From positions 14,038,450 to 14,102,449 of the forward strand of contig NC_134026.1 of assembly GCF_964204645.1 (NCBI RefSeq): DNA of 64,000 nucleotides. The letters run 5' to 3'. The translations under genes were made by a program, and so were the position numbers. The DNA is from Tubulanus polymorphus (lineage: Eukaryota; Nemertea; Palaeonemertea; Tubulaniformes; Tubulanidae). The notes beneath the pieces are model-generated. The model worked only from the letters and a program-made list of their open reading frames with translations, searched no databases and had not been told where the DNA came from. Positions 11,101-22,529 of the stretch are shown here, piece by piece (the first letter of the stretch is position 1; each line of letters begins with the position of its first letter).

Positions 11101-12586
11101 AAATGTAATTAAGAAGAATACTATGTTTAAAAAGTTATCAAAGACATTTGAAAAAAGTTTTCTGAATTCGTCAACTGTTAAACTAGTAGCAACCAGATGT
11201 GTTCCCATTAAACCACCGACCGCGAGCCGAGTCGATGTGAGATGTGCCCTACACTGAAAATCTCAAGTGCTATACAACCGGTTTTTTAGGTGCCTCTGAA
11301 TGTCGGCCGTTAAAAAACTGAACCATTCCCAATTGGAAAAGGCCGAGGTAGTTAGAGAAAATTCAAGATGTGTATATCGTGTGATACAGGCTCCATATTT
11401 CATGTGCGTTTGGAATTTAACCTTGTTTATAACGAAACACGCATGTATTTATGCTATTTTAGATTTAAAAAGAGCGCACGAAAGTGTTTCATGAGACCCG
11501 CAAATAACGTCAAGTTATTCATGCATTTTTGATTTATATGAATAGGCGTTTTTCGAGTACCGAAATTTCTCAGGTGGATTATTCAATAAATTCACAACAG
11601 TCCATTATGGATTAGTTTGACGCCAATCCTTCTTTTAAAGATCTTTCTTTCTCGAAGAAAGATTTTCTTAAAAACTTTGATTATGGCGAATCTTTTATGT
11701 GTCCGATAGTTTAACCTTCGGGTATTATACTAGAACACAAATTTTTAAAGATATTCATAACATACTGAAGGATATCACAGTTTATACCCGAAGATATGCA
11801 GTTGGATAGATATTTTTGTTTCGACTCGCATGCGACAGTAAAAACGGTACTTGATATAATAAGTGAACTTCATCATTGATATTTTCACTAATCTACTAGA
11901 ATTCCAAAAAAGAACTGACAATGATAAAGGGTTACAGCTGTAACTGATATCACTCCAAATTTCAATTCCTATGAACACTTTTCATATAAAGAAAACTATT
12001 AACGAAACAGTTTTTAGAGGCGAAGAATCCGCGTTACCATCGAATTTTCAAAACTTGAAGGTATGGTTAATGCCTCGGTGACCACTGGTCTAGTACGCGG
12101 TTGTCTGAAATGAAAGTGGCCAAGTCTAAAGAACAACTATTGTATCACATGATTTCAAATATTAGGAACCCAATGCGTTTAATGATTTAATTAATTGGTA
12201 TCGCACAGATTGGTTAAAAGACGGGTGTTAGTCACCTTGTGATTTAATTGTTTTTCATGCATCGATTAATTAATCTTATTATAACTTATTTGTAGGCGCT
12301 TCCCGCAAACATTTTCTATTCGTTGAGTTTTCAAACGCAGTACTGTTCAGATGATACGAGTCAAGTAGTAAAAAAGTTTATGTATTAGCATTACTATGCA
12401 GTGAAAATAACGCACTGCGGCAAGTGAGGTGCTGTGATCCAGATGTGTAACCCATTTATGGGTAATAAATTTCCATCATGTCAACGCCATTCAAAAACAG
12501 TTGAAAAACTTTCTGCTGGTTTCTAGAAATAGCAATACGACGACAAGCACTTTCGAATTCGACCACGATATTTGAGAAGTTTCACT

Positions 12587-12847
12587 TGGGCAGTGGTGGT
12601 CAGTGATGGTCAATTTATGAATTTTAATGGCGAATCCTTTCTAGTTTCACACCAAATGCGGTACCGGTATATCGTTCTTTCAAGAAGTTTCAATTGGTCA
12701 GTGGTGGTCAGTGATGGTCAGTGATGAATTTGCAATGATGATTCCTTAGTTGTTTGAAAACAAACATTACATGATAAATTTCCGAAATTCGAAGTCAAGT
12801 GTTCAGACTCGGGGATATATCAATTGGTCAGTTACTGACCATCATGG
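12587..12847 (-). repeat. TGACCA-rich subterminal array, right (inverted)
   Basis: GGTGGTCAGTGATGGTCA occurs at about 12593-12611 and again at about 12703-12720, and ATTGGTCAGTTAC at 12826-12838. Read on the other strand these give TGACCA words and GTAACTGACCAAT, matching the left array at 8102-8115. No transposase lies between the arrays, so any element would be non-autonomous or decayed. Confidence 0.45.
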
Positions 12848-13182
12848 TGTCACCATTGTGGTCTATAGCTCAAATGAAACATGTGGAACCGACGAAGGGG
12901 CACAAAAGCCATTTCCTGGAGTGACGTGATCCAAAAATGCCCTAACGTGAAAAGGCAGTCTCTCAATTGGATGAAACCAAATCGGACAGGACAATTAAAA
13001 TTTGGGAAGGTCACAGGTAGTGGTCTCTCTACGAAGCCCACGCGGTGAGCGTATTATTATGAAATCTTTTTTTAAACCACCATGTACCACGAAGTAATAA
13101 GCATCGTTGTAAGCACTTGAATCAGCCATTAACCACTTGAAACTGTCAGATCAAACATCATACCGCATCCCTGCAAAGAGGG

Positions 13183-13188
13183 GTGGTT
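13183..13188. repeat. Target-site duplication, left (GTGGTT)
   Basis: GTGGTT immediately precedes the AG terminus of the Polinton-like element and is repeated directly after its CT terminus at 33144-33149. Six-base duplications are the rule for Polintons. Confidence 0.85.
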
Positions 13189-13224
13189 AGTAATAGGGAT
13201 AATAGGCTTTCAGATCAAAGGTCG

Positions 13225-16200
13225 ATGTATGAAGATGATATATTAGAAACTAAATTAGATGAATTAAAGAATGAAAAAGAAACATACAAATGTGATACAT
13301 GTAATTAATCATTCAGTGATAAAAGATATTATAAAGAACATTTAAAATCTAAAAGTCATATTAGAAATAAGAATAATGATATTTTAGGTGAAGATTATTT
13401 TGATAAAGATAATGATAAGAAACAGAAGACAATTAAAAGCATAAAAAATAAATTAAACAATAAAAGACCATACATGGAAGATGTAAGAAAATATATTAAT
13501 TCATTAGATAATAAAAAAGATATAGAGATAACCGTGATAAAGTGATATTGGTCCAGCAGCTATCGAGTTTAAATTTCATAAAGGAAAAACATTAGAAGAA
13601 AATAAAAAACATTTAGAAAATATGAAAGAAATAATAAAAATAATTACTGATGTTGAATATCCTAAAATAAGTATATCTTCTAAAGTTAAATTCATAAAAT
13701 CTGAAGATAAACCAATACATAATATAAATTCTCATTCACAACATATTATATCTAAACAACATATAGATGATAAATTAGATAAATGTTATAATGAAGTAAA
13801 AACTAAAATAGAAGAGAAATATTTTGAAGGATCTGGTTTAATATTTGATGAAATAATATTTATGACTTTACATGTTTATAACACAAAATATAATAAGTTA
13901 ACTAAATCAAAACCAATTGATGAAAATAATGTATCATATTATAAAGAACCAGATATTGAAGCATCGAGTTATATTAAACTACCATTTAAAACTAATGCTG
14001 TAATAAATGTACAAAATGAAGATGATAAATGTTTTCTATGGGCTATAATAAGTTGTTTACATCCTGCAACTTATAATATTTGTAGATTAACTCATCATAA
14101 ACCATTTGAAAATAATTATAAGATAGATAAGTATCCTGTTATAATTAAAAACATCCCAAAAATAGTGAGAGATAATAATATAAAGATAAATGTATTTGAT
14201 TTAATCTAATTACCAAATACAAAAGGTAACAACATAAACATTATACATTAGAACCTTTATATCTATCAAAAGATTATGATTCAAATGATGTTATAGATAT
14301 ACTATATTATGAGAATCATTATATGTGGATTAAACAAATAGATTTATTCTTTAGAACAGAAAATGATCACCATAATAAAATATATCTATGTAGAAAATGT
14401 TTACATAAATTCAGCAATGAAAGTACATTATTAAATCATAAACAATTATGTGAAAATCATGATTATTGTTAATTAGTTTTACCAAATGAAAAGGATAAAA
14501 TATAAGAATTCAAAAAATATGATTACAAAAATAAAGTACCATTTGTAATATATGGAGATTTTGAATCATTAAATAAAGAATTAACTGATCAAGATAGAAA
14601 AGAAATATATTATAAAAGAAAGAAATTAAATTCTAATGAAAATGATTTTTCAGATGAACCGCCAATAACAAATACTATTAAAAAGATTCATCAATCAGCT
14701 GCTGCTTTCGGGTTATATATTAAATCTGATTATCCAGAACTAATTGAAAGTGAATATTATAATTATAGAAATGAAAATGTTATCAATCATTTTTGTGACT
14801 TATTAATTGAATATGAAATAAGATTTAGTAAATTATTGAATACAGATATAGAAATTATAATGACAGAAGAAGATAAAGAAGAATTTGCGTCTGCAGATAA
14901 ATGTTATTATTGTGAAAAGATATTTAATTATAAAGATAAAAAAGTAAGAGACCATGATCATTTGAACGGAAAGTTTAGAGGCGCTGCACATGAGAATTGT
15001 AACTTACAAGCTAAGAAAATTAATTTTGTACCAGTTATATTTCATAATCTATCAGGATATGATGCACATTTATTCATCAAACAGTTATGTCATAAAATAG
15101 AAGAAATTAATAATGAAATAGAAAGATTAAATTCAAATAGATCAAAAGATAAAATACCAACTTATAAATTTAGAATGTTAGCTAAAACATCTGAGAATTA
15201 TATATCATTCCAATTTGGTTGCCTAAGATTTATAGATTCATATAGATTTTTAAATAGTTCATTAGATAACTTATCAAAATCATTAGTTGATGATGAATTA
15301 AAAATATTAAAGCAACACTACCCAAATAATGATGATTTCCAATTAATGAGATATAAAGGCGCAATTCCATATTCTTTCTATAAAAATCATAATGATTTTA
15401 ACATAACTGAATTATTGAAAGAACAATTCTATGATGAATTAAAAAATGAATATATTAAAGATGAAGTATATAATAGAACATTGAATATTTGGAATCATTT
15501 CAAAATAGAAAATCATGGACAATTAGTAGATTTATATTTAAAATCAGATGTATTATTATTAACCGATATATTCGAAAGGTTTAGAGATGTAAACCTAAAA
15601 TATTTCAATATTGATCCATGTCATTGTTATTCATCACCTGGTTTAACATGGGATTGTGGTTTAAAATTTACAGATATAAAAATGGATTTGTTAACAAATA
15701 TAGATCAATTATTATTATTTGAAAAATCTATAAGATGAGGAGTTTCAGGTGTATTAGGGGATAGATATTTCGATGTAAATGATAACCCCGGATATAAGTT
15801 ATTATATATAGATGCAAATAATTTGTATGGTTGGGCAATGATGGAACCACAACCTTATGGAGTATTTGAATTAACTGAAGTTTTACAGAATGAAAATAAT
15901 GATAAATTTGATTGGAAGAAAAGAATTCTAGATATTGCAGATGATTCAGATACTGGTTACTTTTTTGTTGTAGATTTAGAATATCCTGAAGATAAAAAAT
16001 TTAAATCTAGAAATATAGCTTACTGTCCCGAACATAAAACCGTAACTCATGAAGAATTATCAAATTACCAAAAAAGAATTAAACCTGAAAATCATATTCA
16101 TACAGAAAAGTTAATGGTAACTCATAGATATATTTCATTTAGTCAATCTAAGTGGTTAGAAAAATATATAGATTTCAACACCAAACAGAGAACTGAAGCT

Positions 16201-17064
16201 AAAACTGATTTCGAAAAAGATTTCTTCAAGTTAATGAACAATGCATTCTATGGTAAGACTTGTGAAAATATTAGAAATAGAAATGATATTGAGTAAGTTA
16301 GTAATGGTAAAAGAATTAGACATTTACAATCATATTCTAAGTTTTTAGGTAACAGAATATTTGATGAAAATTTAGCTGCAGTTAAGATGAGAAGAACATC
16401 AATGAAATTTAATAAACCAATCTATGTTGGAGCATCAGTTTTAGAATTATCAAAATTACTAATGTATGAATTCTATTATAATGTATTACAACCACTTTTT
16501 GGAGAAAAACATATAGAAATACTATATTTTGATACAGATTCTTACATATTAAAGATAAAAACTGATAACATAACTGATGATTTAAAAACATTAAAACATC
16601 ATTTTGATTTCAGTAATTATCCTAAAGATCATGAATTGTTTAGCAATGATAATAAAAAAGTTCCACGGAAGTTTAAGGATGAATTAGGTGGTGAAGAAAT
16701 GATAGAGTTCATCGGTATTAGAACTAAAATGTATTCATATAAAACTAAAGAACATGAAGCTAAAAAGTTAAAAGGAATAACCAAAAGTGTAGTAGAGGAG
16801 AATATTCATTTCAAAGATTACATCAATTGTATATTCAATGAAGAAGTTAGAAAACATAAAATGAGATGTTTAAGATCTGAAGATCATGAAATGTTTATTG
16901 AAGAAATAGAGAAGATAAGTCTAAACCCATTTGATGATAAAAGATATATTCTAGATGATGGAATTCATACAGTTGCTTATGGTTGTAATTTAGATGAATA
17001 CTTAAAATTTAAAAGAGAAGAAACAAAAGAGAACGAGATAATGAAAAGAATTCTAACGTGTTAA
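13225..17064 (+). pseudogene. Protein-primed DNA polymerase B
   Basis: A family B polymerase of the protein-primed kind that would copy the element from its ends. Visible in order are the remains of N-terminal zinc fingers (13290-13350), a second finger (YLCRKCLHKF, about 14389), exonuclease motif I (VIYGDFES, about 14547), an endonuclease VII-like zinc segment (CYYCEKIF and VRDHDHLNGKFRGAAH, about 14902-14995), an exonuclease motif (FHNLSGYDAHLF, about 15040), polymerase motif A (YIDANNLYGWAM, about 15808), motif B (NNAFYGKT, about 16238) and motif C (YFDTDSY, about 16527). The start and first 40 or so codons are deleted. Breaks: TAA at 13306, frame changes near 13540 and 14210-14230, TAA at 14470 and 14503, TGA at 15736, TAA at 16294. 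The copy A fragment has CAA at the first of these stops. Confidence 0.9.
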
Positions 17065-17093
17065 TCAAATTTTAATAAAAATATGTTATTAAA

Positions 17094-17447
17094 ATGGAGA
17101 GTAAACAAACACACAGTGAGAACAACAAATCATTTCTAGATAGAATAAAAGATACTTCAAATGTCAAATCAGTAGATTATAAATTTAAGAAGTTAAAAGA
17201 ATTAATAATCCATAAGAAATATCTAATTACAAATATTGATACAGTTACTAACAAATATGGAGATAAATTAGTTATACACTTAGAATATGAAGGATTAAAA
17301 GGAAATACATATAAATTCAGAACATATTTACCAGATAGATTTCATAGATTATCAAGTGAAGATCTAGAAGAATTATGTTCTGGAGATTTCTATTTCGTAT
17401 ACAAAGGTAAGAATGAAAAGGGGCACCATGAAATAGATTTCGAATAA
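17094..17447 (+). CDS. Small conserved-looking Polinton protein, possible OB fold
   Basis: An intact 117-residue frame 30 nt after the polymerase. It starts at ATTAAAATGG, the only gene start here without TAAATG. The pattern is a charged N-terminus, then alternating hydrophobic strands (KKYLITNIDTVT, KLVIHLEYEG), an FRTYLPDRFHRL segment and an acidic end (GHHEIDFE). This resembles small beta-barrel proteins that lie next to polymerases in other Polintons. Single-stranded DNA binding is a guess from position and pattern. Confidence 0.6.
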   Translation: MESKQTHSENNKSFLDRIKDTSNVKSVDYKFKKLKELIIHKKYLITNIDTVTNKYGDKLVIHLEYEGLKGNTYKFRTYLPDRFHRLSSEDLEELCSGDFYFVYKGKNEKGHHEIDFE

Positions 17448-17464
17448 GAAAATATGTAAAATAA

Positions 17465-18223
17465 ATGGTAGAATTAAAAGAATACAGAATATTTGTTGAT
17501 TCTAGAAGACTTACAAATTATAAATCTCATAATTTACTAGTACAATTAGATAGAGAATTTAAGAATTGTGTAGATTTAAAATTAGTTAATATAAGTTTAT
17601 GTAATTCTTTTTATAATATATCGGATAAAACTATTGAAGATAATACTGTTTTATTTGATATTAGAAATGTAGATAAATGGTTTCATCTAATTTTAAAACC
17701 AGGATTATATAATTTAGAAACATTAGCTCAAGAAATTAATCGTAGAGCACGGTTGAAAATTAGAAGAGATGATAAATTTTTAATTAGATTTATAAAAAGT
17801 GATAGCACAAATAAAATTAAAATAAAGGTATAAGATGAAAGTCAACATGCATTTATGGTAAAAAAACCTATAGCTAAACTGTTAGGAATTGTACCAGATA
17901 CCGTTACAGGAAACGTAGATGGTAATTCAAATATAATACCTTTTACACACTTTTATATCTATTGCAATTTAATCGAGCCTACAAAAACTTTCGAAGCAAC
18001 TAAAGAAACAATTTGTAGTTCTAGTATACTAAATATTTTACCGCTAAAAAATGTTAAACAATTTGGAACTCAAATAAATTATAATTTAACAGAATGTGTT
18101 TTTAAACCCTGTATTCCTCAATTTAATAATTTTAAATTAGAAATAAGAAATCACAATGGATATTTAATTGATTTGAATAACTTTCCTGTAATTTATGAAT
18201 TAGTTATAAGATGTAGAGAGTAA
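17465..18223 (+). pseudogene. Penton-like minor capsid protein candidate
   Basis: One frame of about 250 residues with a single in-frame TAA at 17831. The N-terminal half contains WFHLILKPGLYNLETLAQEI, a line typical of Polinton minor capsid proteins, and the C-terminal half ends with a strand-rich segment (FKLEIRNHNGYLIDLNN followed by VIYELVIRC). In Polintons the penton protein is a single jelly-roll filling the fivefold vertices of the capsid. The assignment rests on pattern, size and position and needs a profile or structure search. The start ATG at 17465 lies in AAATAAATGG. Confidence 0.5.
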
Positions 18224-18242
18224 TTTTTTCATTATATAAATG
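18224..18242 (+). promoter_or_regulatory. T-run plus TAAATG gene-start motif
   Basis: TTTTTT at 18224-18229, a 7-nt spacer, then TAAATG at 18237-18242 containing the start codon of the next gene. Same layout as poxvirus late promoters. Confidence 0.55.
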
Positions 18243-18596
18243 AATATAACTGTTGGGCCGAGCATATGTTTTGGATTTGATTTTAAACGTGAGAAAGAAA
18301 TGAAATTTAACGTTAATGATGTAATTACACATATCAAAAATATAACATTTTCTAATGAAACAACATTTGAGTATGAAACAACAATAGATAAAGAAACTTT
18401 AAATGTAGAAAAGATTACTAATTTAATTACAGAATCTTTAAGATTTTATGAATTAGATGAAGATTTTATCATCGATGATATTAAAAAAATAATAATTGAA
18501 ATATATACAAATGAAACTAGTAATGAAATAAATGTTGAATTAATCATAAATCAGATAACTAAATATTTTGATGATAGTAATTTTTTTGATAAATAA
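18240..18596 (+). CDS. Hypothetical acidic Polinton protein, 118 aa
   Basis: Intact frame whose stop codon is directly followed by the ATG of the next gene (18597). The protein is acidic and largely helical by pattern, with repeated Asn/Ile/Glu-rich segments, and has no membrane segment or known motif. I do not recognise it. Its place between the penton-like gene and the membrane-protein genes suggests a virion or assembly role, which is inference. Confidence 0.55.
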   Translation: MNITVGPSICFGFDFKREKEMKFNVNDVITHIKNITFSNETTFEYETTIDKETLNVEKITNLITESLRFYELDEDFIIDDIKKIIIEIYTNETSNEINVELIINQITKYFDDSNFFDK

Positions 18597-18599
18597 ATG
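18581..18599 (+). promoter_or_regulatory. T-run plus TAAATG gene-start motif
   Basis: TTTTTTT at 18581-18587, a 6-nt spacer, then TAAATG at 18594-18599. The motif overlaps the 3' end of the previous coding frame. Confidence 0.55.
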
Positions 18600-18818
18600 A
18601 GTGATAATAAGTGGATAATAACTGGATTATATAATGGAGCATTACTATCAGTTGGAACTGTTGGTTATTCAATGGTATTAAAAAAAGTATTTAAAATGGG
18701 AAGTGTTAATGTTGATAGATTTGATATCAATGATATTTTAAAATTAACATTAGCAGTTACTTTATCTAATTTAACTATTGATTATTTAGAAAAACAAAAA
18801 TATATTCCTCCCATATAA
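18597..18818 (+). CDS. Small Polinton membrane protein, 73 aa
   Basis: Intact. The segment WIITGLYNGALLSVGTVGYS is hydrophobic and a second hydrophobic stretch (ILKLTLAVTLSNLTIDYL) follows, so one or two membrane passes are likely. I recall similar short proteins from other marine invertebrate Polintons, where they recur between capsid genes; their role is unknown. The family recollection is from memory and was not checked by search. Confidence 0.65.
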   Translation: MSDNKWIITGLYNGALLSVGTVGYSMVLKKVFKMGSVNVDRFDINDILKLTLAVTLSNLTIDYLEKQKYIPPI

Positions 18819-18829
18819 ATGCATAATTA

Positions 18830-18845
18830 TTTTACTAAATAAATG
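18830..18845 (+). promoter_or_regulatory. T-run plus TAAATG gene-start motif
   Basis: A short TTTT run (18830-18833), a 6-nt spacer, then TAAATG at 18840-18845. The weakest T-run of the seven. Confidence 0.45.
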
Positions 18846-19263
18846 GCTTCTGCAGTTATAACTATTATAGGATCGGCAATTGTTAACGCTTTAGCATTTA
18901 CTGGTGGCGGTTATTTATTTAAACATATTGATAAAAATGGATCATTAACAGAACAAAAAAGACATAACTTAGCATTAGAGAAATACAATAAAGCAGCAGA
19001 AGAATATAGAGAAAAGAGACAAAACTATATGGATTATATTAACAAGGAATTATATGATCAGAAGATTTCACATAGATTTTCAATCAGTTGATGATGCAAT
19101 GAGTTTATATAACGCAGTAACAAATAAAAAAAAATTACATCTATGTAAACCTAAATTATCAGATTATTATACCCCAAGTAATGAACAGAAGAAATATGAA
19201 ATAATTTGGATTTTAGGCGGAACTGTTATTGTTATATTTGTTGATTATAAGTTTACTAATTAG
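18843..19263 (+). pseudogene. Polinton membrane protein with a frameshift
   Basis: An N-terminal hydrophobic segment (VITIIGSAIVNALAFTGGGY) is followed by a charged helical region rich in Lys, Glu and Tyr. A frame change near 19060-19090 moves the continuation into the next frame, which carries LSDYYTPSNEQ and a C-terminal membrane helix (WILGGTVIVIFVDY) ending at 19263. The two parts together have the plan known for this Polinton gene: a membrane segment at each end with a charged middle. Confidence 0.6.
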
Positions 19264-19266
19264 TAA

Positions 19267-19285
19267 TTTTTTTGCTAAATAAATG
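19267..19285 (+). promoter_or_regulatory. T-run plus TAAATG gene-start motif
   Basis: TTTTTTT at 19267-19273, a 6-nt spacer, then TAAATG at 19280-19285. Confidence 0.55.
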
Positions 19286-19698
19286 GATGATAATATTGAT
19301 ATTATTCCTCATGATATAAATAAAACTAAATTAAAAATATATTTAGAAAAACAAATATTAGAATTTGAAAGTGACTTAAAGATAAAAAAGAAAAAATATT
19401 TAAAAAGTAAAATTATATATTATTTGATCATAAGTGGTTCGGTTACAATTAGTTCTGTAATAACATTTCTAGCAATATTCAGTCCATTAACACCTTTAGC
19501 TATATCAATTGGCGTACTAGGATTAAGTTCAAGTGTTTTAACTGGTATAAGTTCAAAATTAAATATAAAAAGTAATAAAGAAAAAATGAAAACTAATATA
19601 AAAGAAATTAATAAATTAAAGAATACACTAGATTATATAATGGTCATATAACAGTTGAAGAACAAGATAAATTATTAAAAGAATTAGTTAATTATTAA
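19283..19698 (+). pseudogene. Two-helix membrane protein, frame change near its end
   Basis: About 120 residues are in one frame: a charged N-terminus, a Lys-rich segment, then a hydrophobic hairpin (IIYYLIISGSVTISSVITFL and TPLAISIGVLGLSSSVL), then a charged tail. Near 19645 the frame changes; the other frame continues with TVEEQDKLLKELVNY and stops at 19698, just before the next gene-start motif, which suggests the original end. Not recognised beyond being a probable membrane protein of the virion. Confidence 0.5.
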
Positions 19699-19717
19699 TT
19701 TTTTAATTATATAAATG
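19699..19717 (+). promoter_or_regulatory. T-run plus TAAATG gene-start motif
   Basis: TTTTTT at 19699-19704, a 7-nt spacer, then TAAATG at 19712-19717. Confidence 0.55.
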
Positions 19718-21033
19718 GGGTTTCCAAAAGCTTCCCAATATAATAAATCAATTAAATATAATATTCCAACAATAGATTTTAATAGGGATATTACATATAG
19801 AAATGAAGTTTTAAATTCATTAATTGATTTATATATTTATGTTACTGAAAGTAATAATTTTCATGTAAAGATGGAAAATATATTTCATGTGTATACAATT
19901 AATTTTAAAAATTTAAATGAGGCAAAACAATGGTTATTAAAATCTAATATGAAGTATTGGCAGAACCAATTAAATTTTGCTGTTTATTGCGCAACAACAG
20001 GATGTGGAATTAGTTGGAATGATCATTTGAATAAACCAAGTTTACCATTGATGTTATCACTTTTTAGATTTCATACTTATTTTCAAATAAAATTAATATT
20101 AGATGAATTAGAATGTCCTTTACCAGGTTCAAAATATTTTAAAGAATTGAATAATAATATTAATTTTTCTAAGTTTTATAAAATATGTAATGAATTTAAT
20201 ATTAATTCAAATAAAGATTTTAGAGCAAAAATTGGAACAATGGGTGGATTAGGAATATTATATACTAAAGAATTTGGAAAAATAATGACAAATTCAGATA
20301 TAAGAACACTAAATTGGAATGAATTACCAAAATATTAAAATAATATACAACAACAAAATAATAATGGTTGGGTTAATTTCATTTTAGAAAATAGTGAAGG
20401 TTTTACTAAAGCTGGTATACAAAGAATAAATCAATCTATTAGAACTTATTTGATATGTACTTTAGGTGCGTAAGTTGAAACAAGATCCCCAATAATTGGA
20501 AATGATAACCTTCATTCGATGCGCAGAAACAATTCAAAGTATTATTTGAAGATTCAATTCATTATGATAAAAATAGATCGATTCCAGAAAACATTGTAAG
20601 ATATCAAAATTATTTAGATAAATCACATATTAGATTAAATTATTGTATAGGCCCTAATCTATTAATTATTTCTAATGATTTAGTATTAAAGATGGGAAGC
20701 ATAATTGGTTATAATAATCTAATTAAAACTGCAACAATAAATAATTCATTTGGATTAAATGATATAAATAAAAAGATTATTACTGCTCCAAAATTAATGG
20801 AAGGTGAAAAAAATAAAAAACACATTCAATCAACCGAAACTAAAACTAATAATATTAAATTAAATAATGATTCTAAAATAAAAGATTACAATACATCAGA
20901 AGATATAAAAGCTGATATTATTCAACATGATATAATTAAACTAAATGATGATAATAAATCCCAGGAAAATACTAAATTAGCTATAACTTTTATAGGAATT
21001 GTAATCGGAGGAATATTATATTTTAAATTTTAA
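19715..21033 (+). pseudogene. Large conserved Polinton protein (putative virion protein)
   Basis: A gene of about 440 codons. The first 207 residues are open and include FAVYCATTGCGISWNDHLN and LFRFHTYFQIKLILDELECP, lines I recall from large uncharacterised Polinton proteins of cnidarians and other marine animals. It is broken by TAA at 20336 and 20471 and a frame change near 20500-20520. The C-terminal part has a Lys/Asn-rich linker and ends in a membrane helix (LAITFIGIVIGGILYFKF). The position amid capsid and membrane genes suggests a virion component; the function is unknown. Confidence 0.6.
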
Positions 21034-21051
21034 TTTTTTATTATGTAAATG
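21034..21051 (+). promoter_or_regulatory. T-run plus TAAATG gene-start motif
   Basis: TTTTTT at 21034-21039, a 6-nt spacer, then TAAATG at 21046-21051. Confidence 0.55.
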
Positions 21052-22506
21052 GATGTAGAAGGTGTAGAAGATTTTCCATTGGGTCCTTTAGATGAACCTG
21101 GTATAAGTGATGAACAACCACCTGATTTTAGTGAACCAAGTTTTAGTAATGATAATAAAATAGAATATAATACTAATTTACCAGAAGTTGTTCCTGGTTC
21201 TAAAGCCCCATCAACAGATGAATATATTAGAGGAGCTAAATCGAGAATATATATTCAAAATGAAGTACCAGAATTAGAAAAAAAAATTAAAGTATGAAAA
21301 TTTAAAAGACGATTTTAAACCAATGTTAAAAAGATCTGGTTTCAATATAACAAATAAAGGTATGGATTATTTAGTAGAAGGTTTAAAATATTCAAATGGT
21401 GATTATTATTGGCATTTGAAAGATGACTATTATTTTAAGATTTCAAATCTTAAAAGTAACGATAAAATAATAAAACAATCAACTTTTAATTTATCAAAAC
21501 CAGATAGAATTAAGAAAATCATTAATGATGTTATAACTGATGTTACACAAGAAGAAAGAGATGATAATATAAGAGAATTTAAAAAAAGAAATGATTATTT
21601 TTTGAAGATAATTAATGAAAATTTAAGACCAAAAAAATTCCTAAAGAAGTTATTAATTCCAAAACTAGTAAACCTAATTCAAGAGAAGTTCAAACTGAAA
21701 AACTTTTACCAAATGGATTACTTGATGCAACAGATCAAGAATTAGAAGATTTAAATAATATATTTTCTGTTGATGTAATTAGAGAAATTGAAAGTATAAG
21801 ACATGCATCTGATAAAATTGCGCATGATAAAAGTATAAGAGATATTGAAATTAGAAATTTAGAAAAAGAATTAACTGATAAAAATAAAGAAATAGAACAA
21901 TTAAAGTCTGATCTTGATCGTCAAGTAATTGATGAAATAGAATATAGGAAAAAAGAATTACGTTTAGAAAAAGAAATTAATAATTTAAAAGATAATTTAG
22001 AAGTACAAAAAGAAGAAATTAAATCATTATTGAAATCATATGATTTTAATATTAATAGATTAAAAGTTATTTTTAAAGATTTGTTGATAAAACCAGATTC
22101 TAAAATATCATTAAAAGATAGAATAAAATTGTTATTCAAATTAGAAGGAATAACAATTCTTTCAATTCTAACAGCTGTAACTATGTTATTTACAACAATA
22201 GGTTTAGCTATATCAAATTCACTGAAATCTACTCCTACTCCAAATAAACCAGATAATCCCCCGAATGATAATAATTCTATACAAGATAAAGTTAAGGATG
22301 GTTTAAAGAAATTAGCAAAATATTCATGGGAACTATCTAAAAAATCTGCTGCAGCATTGCCAGCAGTTATTGCATCAATTGTTGGTTTTATATTGAAATC
22401 TGCAGGAAACATTATTAACTTTGCTGCTGAACATATTATTTTATTTTAAATTACAGTTGTAAGTGCTATCATTTTTGGGTTAGTAAACATGATAAAAAAT
22501 AAATAA
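21049..22506 (+). pseudogene. Long coiled-coil membrane protein of the Polinton
   Basis: An acidic, proline-rich N-terminus is followed by a globular-looking part, then by a long Glu/Lys/Ile-rich coiled coil (about 21735-22030), a membrane helix (ILSILTAVTMLFTTIGLAIS), a Pro/Asn linker and an Ala-rich hydrophobic end (SAAALPAVIASIVGFILKSA). Frame changes occur near 21290-21320 and 21640, and a TAA at 22447 cuts off a final hydrophobic tail that reads to 22506. A rod-like shape anchored in a membrane suggests a fibre or tethering role, which is inference. I recall similar Ala-rich ends from other Polintons. Confidence 0.55.
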
Positions 22507-22510
22507 TTAA

Positions 22511-22529
22511 TTTTTTTGTTGAATAAATG
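22511..22529 (+). promoter_or_regulatory. T-run plus TAAATG gene-start motif
   Basis: TTTTTTT at 22511-22517, a 6-nt spacer, then TAAATG at 22524-22529, in front of the major capsid gene. Confidence 0.55.

Larger units (their letters stand above)
7673..13182. other. Gene-free intergenic DNA
   Basis: I see no credible protein-coding gene in these 5.5 kb; the open frames are short and without known motifs. The only structure noted is the pair of inverted TGACCA-rich arrays near both ends, annotated separately. The stretch may contain the rest of the interrupted Gypsy-1 LTR in its first few hundred bases. Confidence 0.5.

Noticed and set aside
13189-13215. I-SceI-like site (TAGGGATAATAGG) in the Polinton end
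   Set aside because: Only part of the I-SceI site matches, copy A lacks the match, and no LAGLIDADG nuclease is present. Chance resemblance in the terminal repeat.
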